This document shows positions 33,801-42,800 of a stretch of 64,000 nucleotides of DNA, piece after piece. The translations under genes were made by a program, and so were the position numbers. Below the pieces are notes generated by a model that was not told the DNA's origin, did not search any database, and saw nothing but the letters and a program-made list of their open reading frames with translations. The DNA is taken from positions 1 to 64,000 of the forward strand of contig JBNKOE010000013.1 in the NCBI GenBank assembly GCA_050294475.1, given 5' to 3'. This DNA comes from Thalassobellus sp050294475. Its GTDB lineage: Bacteria > Bacteroidota > Bacteroidia > Flavobacteriales > Flavobacteriaceae. The first letter of the stretch is position 1. The number at the start of each line of letters is the position of its first letter.

Positions 33801-33822
33801 ATTCTGTACTTATTCTGTACTA
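33801..33822. repeat. Tandem 11-bp repeat before integrase 2
   Basis: ATTCTGTACTT followed by ATTCTGTACTA, 48 bases upstream of the second integrase. The layout copies that of element 1 (two 11-bp repeats just before the integrase) but the sequence differs, so each integrase seems to have its own arm motif. Confidence 0.55.
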
Positions 33823-33870
33823 GTTTTTCTTCGATTTTAATTATATTTATAAATGTAAAAACTAGTAATT

Positions 33871-35202
33871 ATGGCAAGTGTAAAAATCGTTCTACGCAAG
33901 AATATGATTAAGAAAGACAAAACTATTCCATTGGCCTTACGGATTAGCGAAAACTATAGAACAAGTTATAAATGGATTGGACATTCTGTACTAGAAAAAG
34001 ATTGGGATAATGATTCTTGTAAGGTTAAAAGCTCCCACCCAAATTATAAAAAGCTAAATATGTTTTTATTGAAAAAGCTTACTGAAGCAAATGATATTTA
34101 TTTAACATCAGTAGATTATGTTTCGCCCAAGATGGCTAAACAAAAACTTAAAGGGGCTAGAGGTGCTAAATCTTTTTTTAGTGTAGCCTCAGATCGAATC
34201 AAAAACAAATATGACAGAGGGACTTTTTCAGTGGCAAAATCTGAGTTATCTATTTTATACAATTTAGAAGAATTCTTAAACTTAAAAACTTCCATAAGTA
34301 AGAAAGAAGCTATTAAAGAAATTAAACTCCGTAGGAAGGAACGTGTTAGTAAAGGGCGAAAATTGGAGCATACTTTCATGGATTCCGTTAAGTATTTTAA
34401 AAAGAATAAATCGTTACGTTTCCAAGACATCAATGAGCGTTTTATTGAAAAATATAAAACTTTCTGCTCTGCATATCTTGGTCAACAAACACGTACCATT
34501 ACCAATCAACTCATTTTTATACGTACTCTATATAACCAAGCCATAAAGAACGGTATTGTTGATTCAAAATACTATCCATTTGCAGGAGACAAAGAAAAAA
34601 TCCGAATAGGTTCTGGACATAAAATTGGTTTAACAATTGAAGAAATTGAACGTATTGAAAACTTGAATCTGGAAAAAGAAACTTCAATATGGCATACTCG
34701 TAATGTATGGTTGCTTGCTTTCTATTTTGCAGGAATCCGTGTATCTGATATTGTCCAACTCAAATGGACTGATTTCAAGGATAACCGTCTATTTTATATA
34801 ATGAACAAAAATGAAAAACCACTTAGTCTTAAAATACCTGATAAAGCGAAAGCTATTTTGAATTTTTACAAAAAAGAAAAAAAATTTAATAATGGTTATG
34901 TGTTTCCTTTCTTGAAGGAAGCCAATCCTAAAAATATTGAAGATGTTTTTATAAAATCAAGAAATGCCACAAAACTTTTCAATAAACATTTGAAAAGAAT
35001 CGCTGAGCAATGTGATATTGATAAAAATCTATCCAATCATATTGCCAGACACAGTTTCGGCAATATTGCTGGAGACAGAATACACCCCCTTATGCTACAA
35101 AAGCTCTATCGTCATAGTGATCTAAAAACAACATTAAATTACCAGGCCAATTTCATTCATAAAGAAGCAGATGAGGCTCTAGATAGTGTTATTAATTTTT
35201 AA
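33871..35202 (+). CDS. Tyrosine recombinase / integrase of element 2
   Basis: 443 aa. An Arm-binding-like N-terminus (VKIVLRKNMIKKDKTIPLAL), a SAM-like domain (residues 165-240) and a catalytic domain with Arg in FAGIRVSDIVQLKW, HxxR as HIARHSF, the second His in YRHSDLKTT and Tyr in LNYQANF. It is distinct in sequence from the integrase at 19315. It lies 174 bases inside the tRNA-fMet fragment and reads inward. It probably integrated element 2 at the same tRNA 3' end. Confidence 0.93.
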   Translation: MASVKIVLRKNMIKKDKTIPLALRISENYRTSYKWIGHSVLEKDWDNDSCKVKSSHPNYKKLNMFLLKKLTEANDIYLTSVDYVSPKMAKQKLKGARGAKSFFSVASDRIKNKYDRGTFSVAKSELSILYNLEEFLNLKTSISKKEAIKEIKLRRKERVSKGRKLEHTFMDSVKYFKKNKSLRFQDINERFIEKYKTFCSAYLGQQTRTITNQLIFIRTLYNQAIKNGIVDSKYYPFAGDKEKIRIGSGHKIGLTIEEIERIENLNLEKETSIWHTRNVWLLAFYFAGIRVSDIVQLKWTDFKDNRLFYIMNKNEKPLSLKIPDKAKAILNFYKKEKKFNNGYVFPFLKEANPKNIEDVFIKSRNATKLFNKHLKRIAEQCDIDKNLSNHIARHSFGNIAGDRIHPLMLQKLYRHSDLKTTLNYQANFIHKEADEALDSVINF

Positions 35203-35298
35203 ATCCATAATAAATTTAAAGTAATACAAACGCTATTCCTTTCATATAGGGGTCAATAATTTGGATAGTCTCGTTGTTGACCCTGTATGTGTTTTTTT

Positions 35299-35339
35299 CT
35301 AAGATTTGGCAGTTAATTAATGCTACTGCCAAATCTTAG
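35299..35339. terminator. Bidirectional terminator between int and tra operon
   Basis: CTAAGATTTGGCAGT (35299-35313) and ACTGCCAAATCTTAG (35325-35339) form a perfect 15-bp stem. T/A tracts lie on both sides, so it serves both the rightward integrase and the leftward tra operon. Confidence 0.85.
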
Positions 35340-35351
35340 TTTTTAAATAAC

Positions 35352-36161
35352 TTATATTTCTGAAAGTCTTGTTACTAATTTTACTTTTCTCCCTCCATTC
35401 AACTCCTGTAATTCCACCAATAATTTTTCCTTGTCACCAAGCACATATTTAGGTAACACATATACAAAGCGAAGCGATTGGTCGTTCCATATTTTGGTAG
35501 GAGAATTATAAATGTAGATAGGTTTCATTCCAAGCCTTTGATAGGAAGCTTTTCGTCTTTTATTACCACTAACTCTAAAAATTTTTAAAAAATCCATCTC
35601 AAACGCAATATCTGAAGTATTGGATACTTCCATTACCAAGTAGGTTTCTGAATTATGATAAACTATTTTTTGAAGTTGTATTTTAATCCCATTCTTTTGT
35701 TTAGCAGCCAGCTTTTCAGTTTTGTTTTTTAGCAGGTATTTACTAAAGTTTTTATAGTATTCCAAACTTTTATCAATGCTATCTAATCGTTTATGCTTTG
35801 ATTTTGGTTTTAGTGAAAGAGGTACTTCAGAACCAATGCTTTCTGTTTTTGATATAAAGTAATTTAGTTTAGGAAGTTCTTCGGCATATTTCAAAATATA
35901 TGAATACACCAACCCATCATCGGTTACCACCAAAAGATTACTTTCCTGGCCAGGCTGTGCCTGTAATAGTCCAAAATACTGTTTAATCTCTCGGTTATAT
36001 GTGAATACAAAATGGGATGCCCCAGTTATGCCTTGTCGGATAGTCTTAGGGAAAAACAAAGCAACATTTTTTTTGTTATTAGCATATAAAGTGTCTAACA
36101 CTTGTTGGGCATTTAATGGCCCCGATAGAACTAGAATTAAAAGTATAAATATTGTTTTCAT
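35352..36161 (-). CDS. traN: Conjugative transfer protein TraN
   Basis: 269 aa, DUF4138-type. Signal peptide MKTIFILLILVLSGPLNAQ-Q. A beta-rich body includes KTIRQGITGASHFVFTYNRE and the C-terminal LRFVYVLPKYVLGDKEKLLV. In CTnDOT-type elements TraN is an outer-layer part of the mating apparatus (VirB9-like role). Last gene of the leftward tra operon; its ATG overlaps the traM stop by 4 bases. Confidence 0.9.
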   Translation of the reverse strand: MKTIFILLILVLSGPLNAQQVLDTLYANNKKNVALFFPKTIRQGITGASHFVFTYNREIKQYFGLLQAQPGQESNLLVVTDDGLVYSYILKYAEELPKLNYFISKTESIGSEVPLSLKPKSKHKRLDSIDKSLEYYKNFSKYLLKNKTEKLAAKQKNGIKIQLQKIVYHNSETYLVMEVSNTSDIAFEMDFLKIFRVSGNKRRKASYQRLGMKPIYIYNSPTKIWNDQSLRFVYVLPKYVLGDKEKLLVELQELNGGRKVKLVTRLSEI

Positions 36162-37129
36162 TGTTTTAGTTTTAATAATAATTGATAATTATCCAACACA
36201 GTCACCTTAACCTGACGATTACTTCTTCTGAAAAGTTGTTTAATGCCGCTGACTTGTGGAACACCCGGTACGTTTATATCATCAACTACATCTCCTACCA
36301 CTTGCCTCCTTACATCTTCCTGAAAACTGTTCTCTATATAAATACCTTTACCGCCATCATCTAAATCATAAGCTTCAAAATCAACAGAGTGTCCTTTTAT
36401 GTGTCCAATATTCAGGATTGTTCTGTTCGGTTTAAAACTCACAAAACCATAAATCAAGGTGTTTTTTACAAGTTTAACCCCATTAATTTGAGCTGACTTG
36501 GATAGCCGCATACGCAACCTGTAATGCTGTTTAATGGTCTGTGTCCCATCTACACGGACAAATAGTTGCTCATCTGTATTATGTAAATGTTCCTCTAGGT
36601 TTTCCTTCGGATTGGAAGCAAAAAACAATTGATGTTCCAATCCCAATTCTTTTGCGCCAACCTCAAATTCCTTTTTTCCCATTGATGAAGTATCTTTTTT
36701 TTGTGTTTCAGGTGCATGGACAGCTTGAAGGTTAAGCTCGGAATATTTCTCATTATAATTCCCTTCCATTTTTTTTAAAGCAGTTAAGTTTTCATATCGC
36801 CTTTGCCCTAAGAAATAGACACTATCTATGATATGTTTTTTACGAATACTGTCCAGTTCTGGATTATAATATCCCATTGAATCCAACAGCCTTTCATCGT
36901 AGACACTAGGAGCATTAATCTCACGTTGTTCCTTCATTGCTTCAACAGCTTCCATCTTTGTCTTATATTGTTTTTGTTCCTCCCCTAATTTTGGAACAGG
37001 CACTTGATTATCCTTAATAAAAGCATCCTCTTCTTTTCCAAATGTGATAATGGAATAAAAAACAATAAACAGGACCACACTTACGATGATCAGTACCATT
37101 ACGATTTTATTTTTTTGCATTTTCATCAT
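36158..37129 (-). CDS. traM: Conjugative transposon protein TraM
   Basis: 323 aa. One N-terminal membrane helix (IVMVLIIVSVVLFIVFYSII) is followed by an extended linker and a C-terminal domain (VRVDGTQTIKQHYRLRMRLS, ..., KGIYIENSFQED), the VirB10-like arrangement of Bacteroidetes TraM. It bridges the inner and outer membranes in the conjugation channel. It overlaps traK by 23 bases and traN by 4. Confidence 0.92.
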   Translation of the reverse strand: MMKMQKNKIVMVLIIVSVVLFIVFYSIITFGKEEDAFIKDNQVPVPKLGEEQKQYKTKMEAVEAMKEQREINAPSVYDERLLDSMGYYNPELDSIRKKHIIDSVYFLGQRRYENLTALKKMEGNYNEKYSELNLQAVHAPETQKKDTSSMGKKEFEVGAKELGLEHQLFFASNPKENLEEHLHNTDEQLFVRVDGTQTIKQHYRLRMRLSKSAQINGVKLVKNTLIYGFVSFKPNRTILNIGHIKGHSVDFEAYDLDDGGKGIYIENSFQEDVRRQVVGDVVDDINVPGVPQVSGIKQLFRRSNRQVKVTVLDNYQLLLKLKQ

Positions 37130-37733
37130 ATTCTATTTTTCTAAGTGTATTTTCAAAAAAGTTGGTAATCAACAGTCCATGTGGGTTGTTCGGAAAATTT
37201 CGGCCCACATGAATCAAGTTTCCAGTAGTTGTTAGCTCATATGTGTCGGTTACCGTGCCTCGGTTAATTTGAAAGACGGTTAAGGTTTTAAATAGGTAAG
37301 GTTCTCTTTTTATATCTACATGAGATTCAATTTTAATTACCTTTTGAACCAGAGAATATTGCAAAAGACGATTATAAACACCATCTGCCTGTTTTTGACG
37401 AAACAGATCTGATACAGAATTGTTGCCCAACCATAAAGCTTTATCTATTTGTTTTTTGTAATTATTGGCATCGAGATCATAAAAGTATTGGTGAAAAAGC
37501 TCTAAATGCGCCAAAGCCTCAACTTCCAAATTTTCCCGTTGATCAATTAATCTAAGAGGGACTACATTGCCTTCTCCATTGACAACAAAAGCGTTGTTTT
37601 GGGATTCCCTGTGAATCTTTATTGTCATAAATATTGAGATCACACATGTCAAAGCTGAACAAGCAATTGTTGACAATACAATAAAACGATTGATGCTAAG
37701 CACATCAAAGATATTTTTATAAGGTATTTTCAT
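37107..37733 (-). CDS. traK: Conjugative transposon protein TraK
   Basis: 208 aa. A membrane helix (FIVLSTIACSALTCVISIFM) is followed by a VirB8-like periplasmic domain (NFPNNPHGLLITNFFENTLR near the end). TraK assembles the inner-membrane complex. It ends inside traM and starts 24 bases after traJ. Normal length for the family. Confidence 0.92.
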   Translation of the reverse strand: MKIPYKNIFDVLSINRFIVLSTIACSALTCVISIFMTIKIHRESQNNAFVVNGEGNVVPLRLIDQRENLEVEALAHLELFHQYFYDLDANNYKKQIDKALWLGNNSVSDLFRQKQADGVYNRLLQYSLVQKVIKIESHVDIKREPYLFKTLTVFQINRGTVTDTYELTTTGNLIHVGRNFPNNPHGLLITNFFENTLRKIEYDENAKK

Positions 37734-37757
37734 TCTATTTTGAATTTTAGTTATTTA

Positions 37758-38591
37758 CTAACCTCCCGTAAAAAGTCTCAGAACAAATGTGCTGGCTTTT
37801 CGGTACAGTTTAAATTTGAGCAGCACAATAAATCCAATAGAGACACATTCAATGACAGGAGCAAAAAACTCGCTACCCCAATCTGTACCGAAGAGATCCA
37901 TCCAAAAATGCGTGTTGATTTCCGTATAAAGATTATTAACAAAAACATTTACCAAAAAGAACGCAGGCACTAGCATATATACCCCGGCATAAAGTTTAAA
38001 AAAGGTATAAGCCAATGATCTAAACTTTTCAAAAACTGCCAGACTAATCACTAGAGGGAAAAATGCCTGCATGATTCCCAGTAAAAAATAGCGCTCCGCC
38101 AAGAATAACGGATAAATAAACAAGTCCAATAACCATAGAACGACCCCTAATATAAAGGCAATCATTTTGAGACCATATAGTGGGGTAACCAAGGCCTCAT
38201 ATAAAATTGCCATTGCCTTTTTGGCGGCTTCCAAAGCACCCACATCCTGTTCCAAATCGACATCCTGTAATTGTAACGGGAGGAGTGCCGGAGCCGTGTC
38301 CCGATATTGAGTCTCAATGGCTACCAAAATACCATCAAACACCCCCAACACCTGGGTCGAAAAAATAACCAACAGTACAATGGCAAAGTTTTTGGCCAAC
38401 TCCGTTGGCGTCAATCCCCAGGTATGACCTTCGATAGAGGCTATACCTTCATTGTATTTTTTAAGGATATTGATTAGAAAAAACAATACAGCTAAAGTCT
38501 TCATCCCAGTGATAGTGTATTGGGAAAAATCACTATTCTTAATGGTCTGAAAGACCGTATCTACATATTCTAATCCGATTCCTAAAAACAT
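37758..38591 (-). CDS. traJ: Conjugative transfer protein TraJ (VirB6-like)
   Basis: 277 aa polytopic membrane protein with about six helices (e.g. MIAFILGVVLWLLDLFIYPL, and YMLVPAFFLVNVFVNNLY). VirB6/TrbL-like; forms the inner-membrane channel. It lies 5 bases after traI. Flavobacterial TraJ proteins are often somewhat longer, but both ends look complete here. Confidence 0.88.
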   Translation of the reverse strand: MFLGIGLEYVDTVFQTIKNSDFSQYTITGMKTLAVLFFLINILKKYNEGIASIEGHTWGLTPTELAKNFAIVLLVIFSTQVLGVFDGILVAIETQYRDTAPALLPLQLQDVDLEQDVGALEAAKKAMAILYEALVTPLYGLKMIAFILGVVLWLLDLFIYPLFLAERYFLLGIMQAFFPLVISLAVFEKFRSLAYTFFKLYAGVYMLVPAFFLVNVFVNNLYTEINTHFWMDLFGTDWGSEFFAPVIECVSIGFIVLLKFKLYRKASTFVLRLFTGG

Positions 38592-38596
38592 AGCAA

Positions 38597-39190
38597 CTAG
38601 TATTCTCCTTCTCGGTTATTGATTCTATCCTGCATTTTTCTAAAAGATATAATTTCCTTGTACCTCCTGGTTTTGCCCTTTACTTCAGCTACCATCTCAT
38701 TGGACTGAGCCTCATAATCTTTTAGTACCGTCGCCCGTTCAGCATCGGTCATCTTTAAATAATCACTCGTCAGGATCTTATTGACATAATCCACACTTTC
38801 CATAGAGCGCTCGATAATCTCATTAAATGAACCCGTAATCCGGTTGATTTCTTCAGGCTTGATATAAGGCGAATTCAAAATATCCTGTAAATCTCCCTGT
38901 ACCATATTGAAAAGCTGTTGGTTATTGTGTATCAACTGTCCTACAGCATCCAATTGTTGGATGACATTGCTCACCTGCTCAATACGTTCCTTTTGTTTTT
39001 TTAAAAACTCAACGGTTTTCAAAAGATTTGAGGTCTGCTTCGCAGATTCAATGAGTTGCTTTGCAAGGCTAATAAAGTTGGTATTATCGTAAACAGGCAT
39101 ACCTTGAGCCTTGATACTGCTGGATGATAAAAAGGAGAAAACCAATACCAATCCTAATGTTCTCATTTTCTTTTGTAAATGATTTTTCAT
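38597..39190 (-). CDS. traI: TraI-like DUF4141 protein
   Basis: 197 aa with a signal peptide (LGLVLVFSFLSSSSIKAQ-G) and a helical body (FISLAKQLIESAKQTSNLLK, ..., SPYIKPEEINRITGSFNEII) matching the DUF4141/TraI proteins encoded before traJ in CTns, which resemble VirB5. It is presumed to be a periplasmic pilus-tip or assembly factor. It overlaps traG by 4 bases. Confidence 0.85.
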   Translation of the reverse strand: MKNHLQKKMRTLGLVLVFSFLSSSSIKAQGMPVYDNTNFISLAKQLIESAKQTSNLLKTVEFLKKQKERIEQVSNVIQQLDAVGQLIHNNQQLFNMVQGDLQDILNSPYIKPEEINRITGSFNEIIERSMESVDYVNKILTSDYLKMTDAERATVLKDYEAQSNEMVAEVKGKTRRYKEIISFRKMQDRINNREGEY

Positions 39191-41601
39191 AACGTTTTTA
39201 TTTTAGTGTTTATAAATTCCTTAATAGCTTTTTCCATATCGTTTGTTTGATTATATATGGTCATTATTGTCTCACTTTCAGCCCCATCAGTCAGGTAGGC
39301 TGCATAAACTTCCGGTGGCACCTCCAATCGGTAGATGTTACTTTCCCTTCCTATTTTGATAAACATTTCAGTATACTTCCGGTCTCCTGTTAGGTTATTC
39401 CTGATGGAACGAAGCTGGTTTAAATCATGCGAGGAGAGGTTTAACCTCTTTTGGAGCTCATCATAACCTTTTTCATTTCGAAGGCTATAGATGACCTGGG
39501 TATTCTCTAGAATACTTGCTGAAGTAGAATTGTTGGGCAATTGGTTAATGGATTGTAGAATAATTCCAATGGCCCCATTTTGTTTCCTGATAGCTTGATA
39601 ATAGAATTCTACACTTTCCAGAACATTCTCAAACTTCAATTGTTTGGCGAACTCATCAAATAAAATGATTCCTCTTTCAGAGAGGTTCCGCCAAATCGTT
39701 CTTTGTATGGCAGACTTGATAAGTTTTAGCATCACGGATAGGATTTCCTTATTATCCCGAACCTCGTCCAATTCAAAAATAATCATACGTTTATCCTCGA
39801 TCTTATAGGTTTGATCTTCTCCAACACTGAACAAAAAGCTATATAAACCATCTTCCACGTATTCAGAAAGGATATGCAGGAAATCATAAGTACTGAAATG
39901 AATTTCCTGGATTTTTAAATCTTTTATAATACGTTCCTTATGTTTATCAACAAAGTGGTACAAGGAAGCTATAGAGTGATCTTTTCGTATCTTATTATAA
40001 TAATGGAGTAAGACTTTTTTCATGGCCACTTCCTTGCCTTTAGAAACTGCTTTACCTTCTGCCAAAAGCTCTAATAAGAATATGGAGAGATCCTCCAGTC
40101 GTTCAGGAGTCAAATCTGCTTCATCGGAAATATAAAAAGGATTGATGCCAAGGTTTTTTCCTTGTTCGTACCTCAAGATGATATGGTCATTGGGATAGAG
40201 TTTAGCGAACTTCGCATAGGAGCCCCCTAAATCAATTATTACTAGACGCACGCTTTGCTCAAAGTATTGCCTTAGGATGTTGTTGGCTAAAAATGATTTT
40301 CCTTCTCCTGTAGGAGCAAAAATCGCAAAATTCCGAGCCTTGATGCGTTTCTTTTTTTCATCCCATACATCCTTAAGAACAGGAATGTTGTGTTGTCGGT
40401 CGTTAAAAATGATGCCTGTTGTATCAGACAGGTAATTGGTATTGTTAATCCATAAACATAGTGCATGCTTTAGGTCTGTCACATACAGATCTTCATTGGA
40501 AAAATTGGAAGAAAAACAAGGATAGGAATTCAAAAAATAGTGTTTGCGTTCCTCGTCTTTAGGTGAATAGGGTGAAATATCCAGTTCCTTGAATTCTGCT
40601 TTGATTTTGGAAGCTATTCTTTCTAATCCTTCTGTTTTGTTAGTCCAGTATATAATATTTAGATGACCTCGGATAATACGGGAACTATCATCTTCATTGA
40701 TCCGATCAACAATTTCACGTATTTTCTTCAGTACAACTTTATTTTGGGTTCCAAAATTGGAACTTTTAGAAAGTTCCTCGATTTTCTTTTCCAAGAGCTT
40801 TCGCCACTTATGTTTGTCATCGAGATAAAGAATGTGGTTAACAATATGGTTTTCGTTAAGATCAAGCCCCAGACCATCTATGAAACCTTGATGGAAACTA
40901 AATTCATCTGAAGTGAATTTATCATTGATCTTGCTGCTCTGCAAAGTTTCTCCAAAGCACAGTTCACTATTAATAGCTAAAATATCAAAACAGTAATCGC
41001 CTATGGCTATTCCTTTTTTGTTTAAACTAATATCCGTATCAAACCCCTGATTAAATCCATTAAAATAGGAATGGATCAACTCCATTACAACATCTTCATG
41101 GATTGGCATAATAGAAACTTTACTACTGTTATTAATAAATGATACAGCATCGTGAACTACTTGTTTAAATTCAAGAACCTGATCATCCACCTTTTTGTGA
41201 ATGCCATTTTCAATCTTTCTAAAAGGATTGATATATTTTCCTGCTTTCAGTACTTTATCCAAAGGAAGGATGAAGTACAGGTAGCTCTTATGTTGGATAT
41301 ACTCCCTATTCTTAAAATGAACATGAGTTGCTCTTTGAAGAAAGGTCTTGTTTGGAATATCCGCAGCGGTATAATTACATTTTCTATAAACATCCTGCTT
41401 ATGAATAATTGTTCCGGATGGCAACGATTTAAAAGCCTGAAACCAACTTCCATGTAGCTGCTCAAAATCACTTTCTGAAAGCGAATATATTTCAGGAAGA
41501 GAAACCTGATAACACAAAACCACATTACCATTAGAGGCAAACACAATATGATCTTCAACATTCAAAATGGGATGGTATGCAGAAAAATTAATGGTCTTCA
41601 T
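39187..41601 (-). CDS. traG: Conjugation ATPase TraG (VirB4-like)
   Basis: 804 aa. The N-terminal half is the VirB4 cradle; the C-terminal half is the ATPase with Walker A FAPTGEGKSFLANN (near residue 428) and Walker B RGIILFDEFAKQL. This motor drives pilus or mating-channel assembly. It overlaps traF by 14 bases. The length fits flavobacterial TraG. It is VirB4-type, not the coupling protein. Confidence 0.94.
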   Translation of the reverse strand: MKTINFSAYHPILNVEDHIVFASNGNVVLCYQVSLPEIYSLSESDFEQLHGSWFQAFKSLPSGTIIHKQDVYRKCNYTAADIPNKTFLQRATHVHFKNREYIQHKSYLYFILPLDKVLKAGKYINPFRKIENGIHKKVDDQVLEFKQVVHDAVSFINNSSKVSIMPIHEDVVMELIHSYFNGFNQGFDTDISLNKKGIAIGDYCFDILAINSELCFGETLQSSKINDKFTSDEFSFHQGFIDGLGLDLNENHIVNHILYLDDKHKWRKLLEKKIEELSKSSNFGTQNKVVLKKIREIVDRINEDDSSRIIRGHLNIIYWTNKTEGLERIASKIKAEFKELDISPYSPKDEERKHYFLNSYPCFSSNFSNEDLYVTDLKHALCLWINNTNYLSDTTGIIFNDRQHNIPVLKDVWDEKKKRIKARNFAIFAPTGEGKSFLANNILRQYFEQSVRLVIIDLGGSYAKFAKLYPNDHIILRYEQGKNLGINPFYISDEADLTPERLEDLSIFLLELLAEGKAVSKGKEVAMKKVLLHYYNKIRKDHSIASLYHFVDKHKERIIKDLKIQEIHFSTYDFLHILSEYVEDGLYSFLFSVGEDQTYKIEDKRMIIFELDEVRDNKEILSVMLKLIKSAIQRTIWRNLSERGIILFDEFAKQLKFENVLESVEFYYQAIRKQNGAIGIILQSINQLPNNSTSASILENTQVIYSLRNEKGYDELQKRLNLSSHDLNQLRSIRNNLTGDRKYTEMFIKIGRESNIYRLEVPPEVYAAYLTDGAESETIMTIYNQTNDMEKAIKEFINTKIKTL

Positions 41602-41872
41602 AATATATCAAGCTCTGTTTTTTGTTACTGATGTTTTTTGGGAATACCTTTTGCATATGAAACAACCCTTGATCCTTAGAAAGTTTGGACAGAAGAACAT
41701 ACAATCCTAAATTCCAAAGCAATACTATTATTATCAATGCTAGACTAAAAGAAAAAATAATGACCAGAAGTGATGCGATAACCGATATCATTTGCAGCGC
41801 AAAGAAGGACAGAGGTAGGCCCAGAATCACGGCCTGTTTACGGATATTTTTATAAGGTGTAAACTTTTTCAT
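41588..41872 (-). CDS. traF: TraF (DUF4133, VirB3-like)
   Basis: 94 aa. It starts MKKFTPYKNIRKQAVILGLP and has two membrane helices (residues 15-60), then a short cytoplasmic tail. The size, topology and place between traE and traG match the VirB3-like DUF4133 proteins. One-base overlap with traE. Confidence 0.88.
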   Translation of the reverse strand: MKKFTPYKNIRKQAVILGLPLSFFALQMISVIASLLVIIFSFSLALIIIVLLWNLGLYVLLSKLSKDQGLFHMQKVFPKNISNKKQSLIYYEDH

Positions 41873-42159
41873 TACACCACAATTCCGATTAAATATGTAA
41901 AGATCCCCACAACAGCACCAGCAATAAGTACAAATACCAACACTCGAGTAATACCTTTTTTCAGATCGGCATTCTCCCCGAAGAAGTGCCCAGCATTAAA
42001 AAGGAAGCCTACTAAAAAGATGACCCCAAGGATAATAGGGAAAATAGCTCTAATCGTATCGGAAATATCATTGACCGAATCTTCAATACCTCCAATTTGC
42101 GCAAAAAGAGTATTTGAAATTAGAAGTAATAACAGTGTGGAATAAGTTGCTTTTTTCAT
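41872..42159 (-). CDS. traE: TraE (DUF4134, VirB2-like)
   Basis: 95 aa. Signal peptide (TYSTLLLLLISNTLFAQ), then two hydrophobic helices (FPIILGVIFLVGFLFNAGHF; VLVFVLIAGAVVGIFTYLIG), the pattern of VirB2-type pilin subunits. First gene of the leftward tra operon. The genes usual further upstream (traA-D, mobilisation) are absent. Confidence 0.88.
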   Translation of the reverse strand: MKKATYSTLLLLLISNTLFAQIGGIEDSVNDISDTIRAIFPIILGVIFLVGFLFNAGHFFGENADLKKGITRVLVFVLIAGAVVGIFTYLIGIVV

Positions 42160-42800
42160 ATCAAAAATGGGTTTAAAATTTGTTTGATTTTGATATTCAA
42201 AAGCTACTACAAATACTTACTCAAATTACTGTAATCCAGATGTTTGTAAATAAAATATTATTTAAAATCATTTACTATCATCTGATAATAAGTGAGTTTA
42301 ATTTTAATGAGCAAATTGGATGAGGATGTTGATAAGTTGAAAATTGAGAAAGAAGAAAGTGATTGAAAACGTCATTTTTGGGCTAATGTTCATAAAAACA
42401 TGGTTTATTTTGGACAAACTTGACTGATAAAAAAGGGGTAGTTATCAACCTCGGAAATGGTGATCTGAATTCCAGTAAGATTGGGGTACGTGTTCCAGAA
42501 AGGATTAATAAGAAATTCAGTTTTAAGAGTTGGATGAGATTTTCAAGTGTTTAGGAGAGCTAATGATCTTCCTAAAGTGTTGGTGGAACTTGAGTTTTAT
42601 TCAATAGAGGTAAGTCAGGGTATTTGCTAGATGCCAGAAGTATAATTACTTTGTCGTTAAATTTTCTAATTAGGATTGTTAATTTTTAAATAAGATTATG
42701 AAAGTCTTTTCATTATGGTATCTAAAGGCATAAAAGGTTCCTTAGTTGATTTTTTTAATCTAAAGGTTTGTAAAAAAAATGTTTTGTTGCGATCCTTTAT
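42160..42800. other. Gap between tra operon and defence pair
   Basis: 641 bases without an intact gene. Plus-strand fragments such as VVINLGNGDLNSSKIGVRVP (near 42435) look like broken coding sequence, but the family was not recognised. In related elements, traA-D and mob genes lie at this junction, so a deletion or replacement may have happened here. The tra promoter (leftward) must lie in its left part. Confidence 0.4.

Noticed and set aside
35249..35283. A second hairpin (GGGTCAA ... TTGACCC) after integrase 2
   Set aside because: The stem is short and a far better terminator lies 16 bases on; it may add to termination but I do not list it separately.
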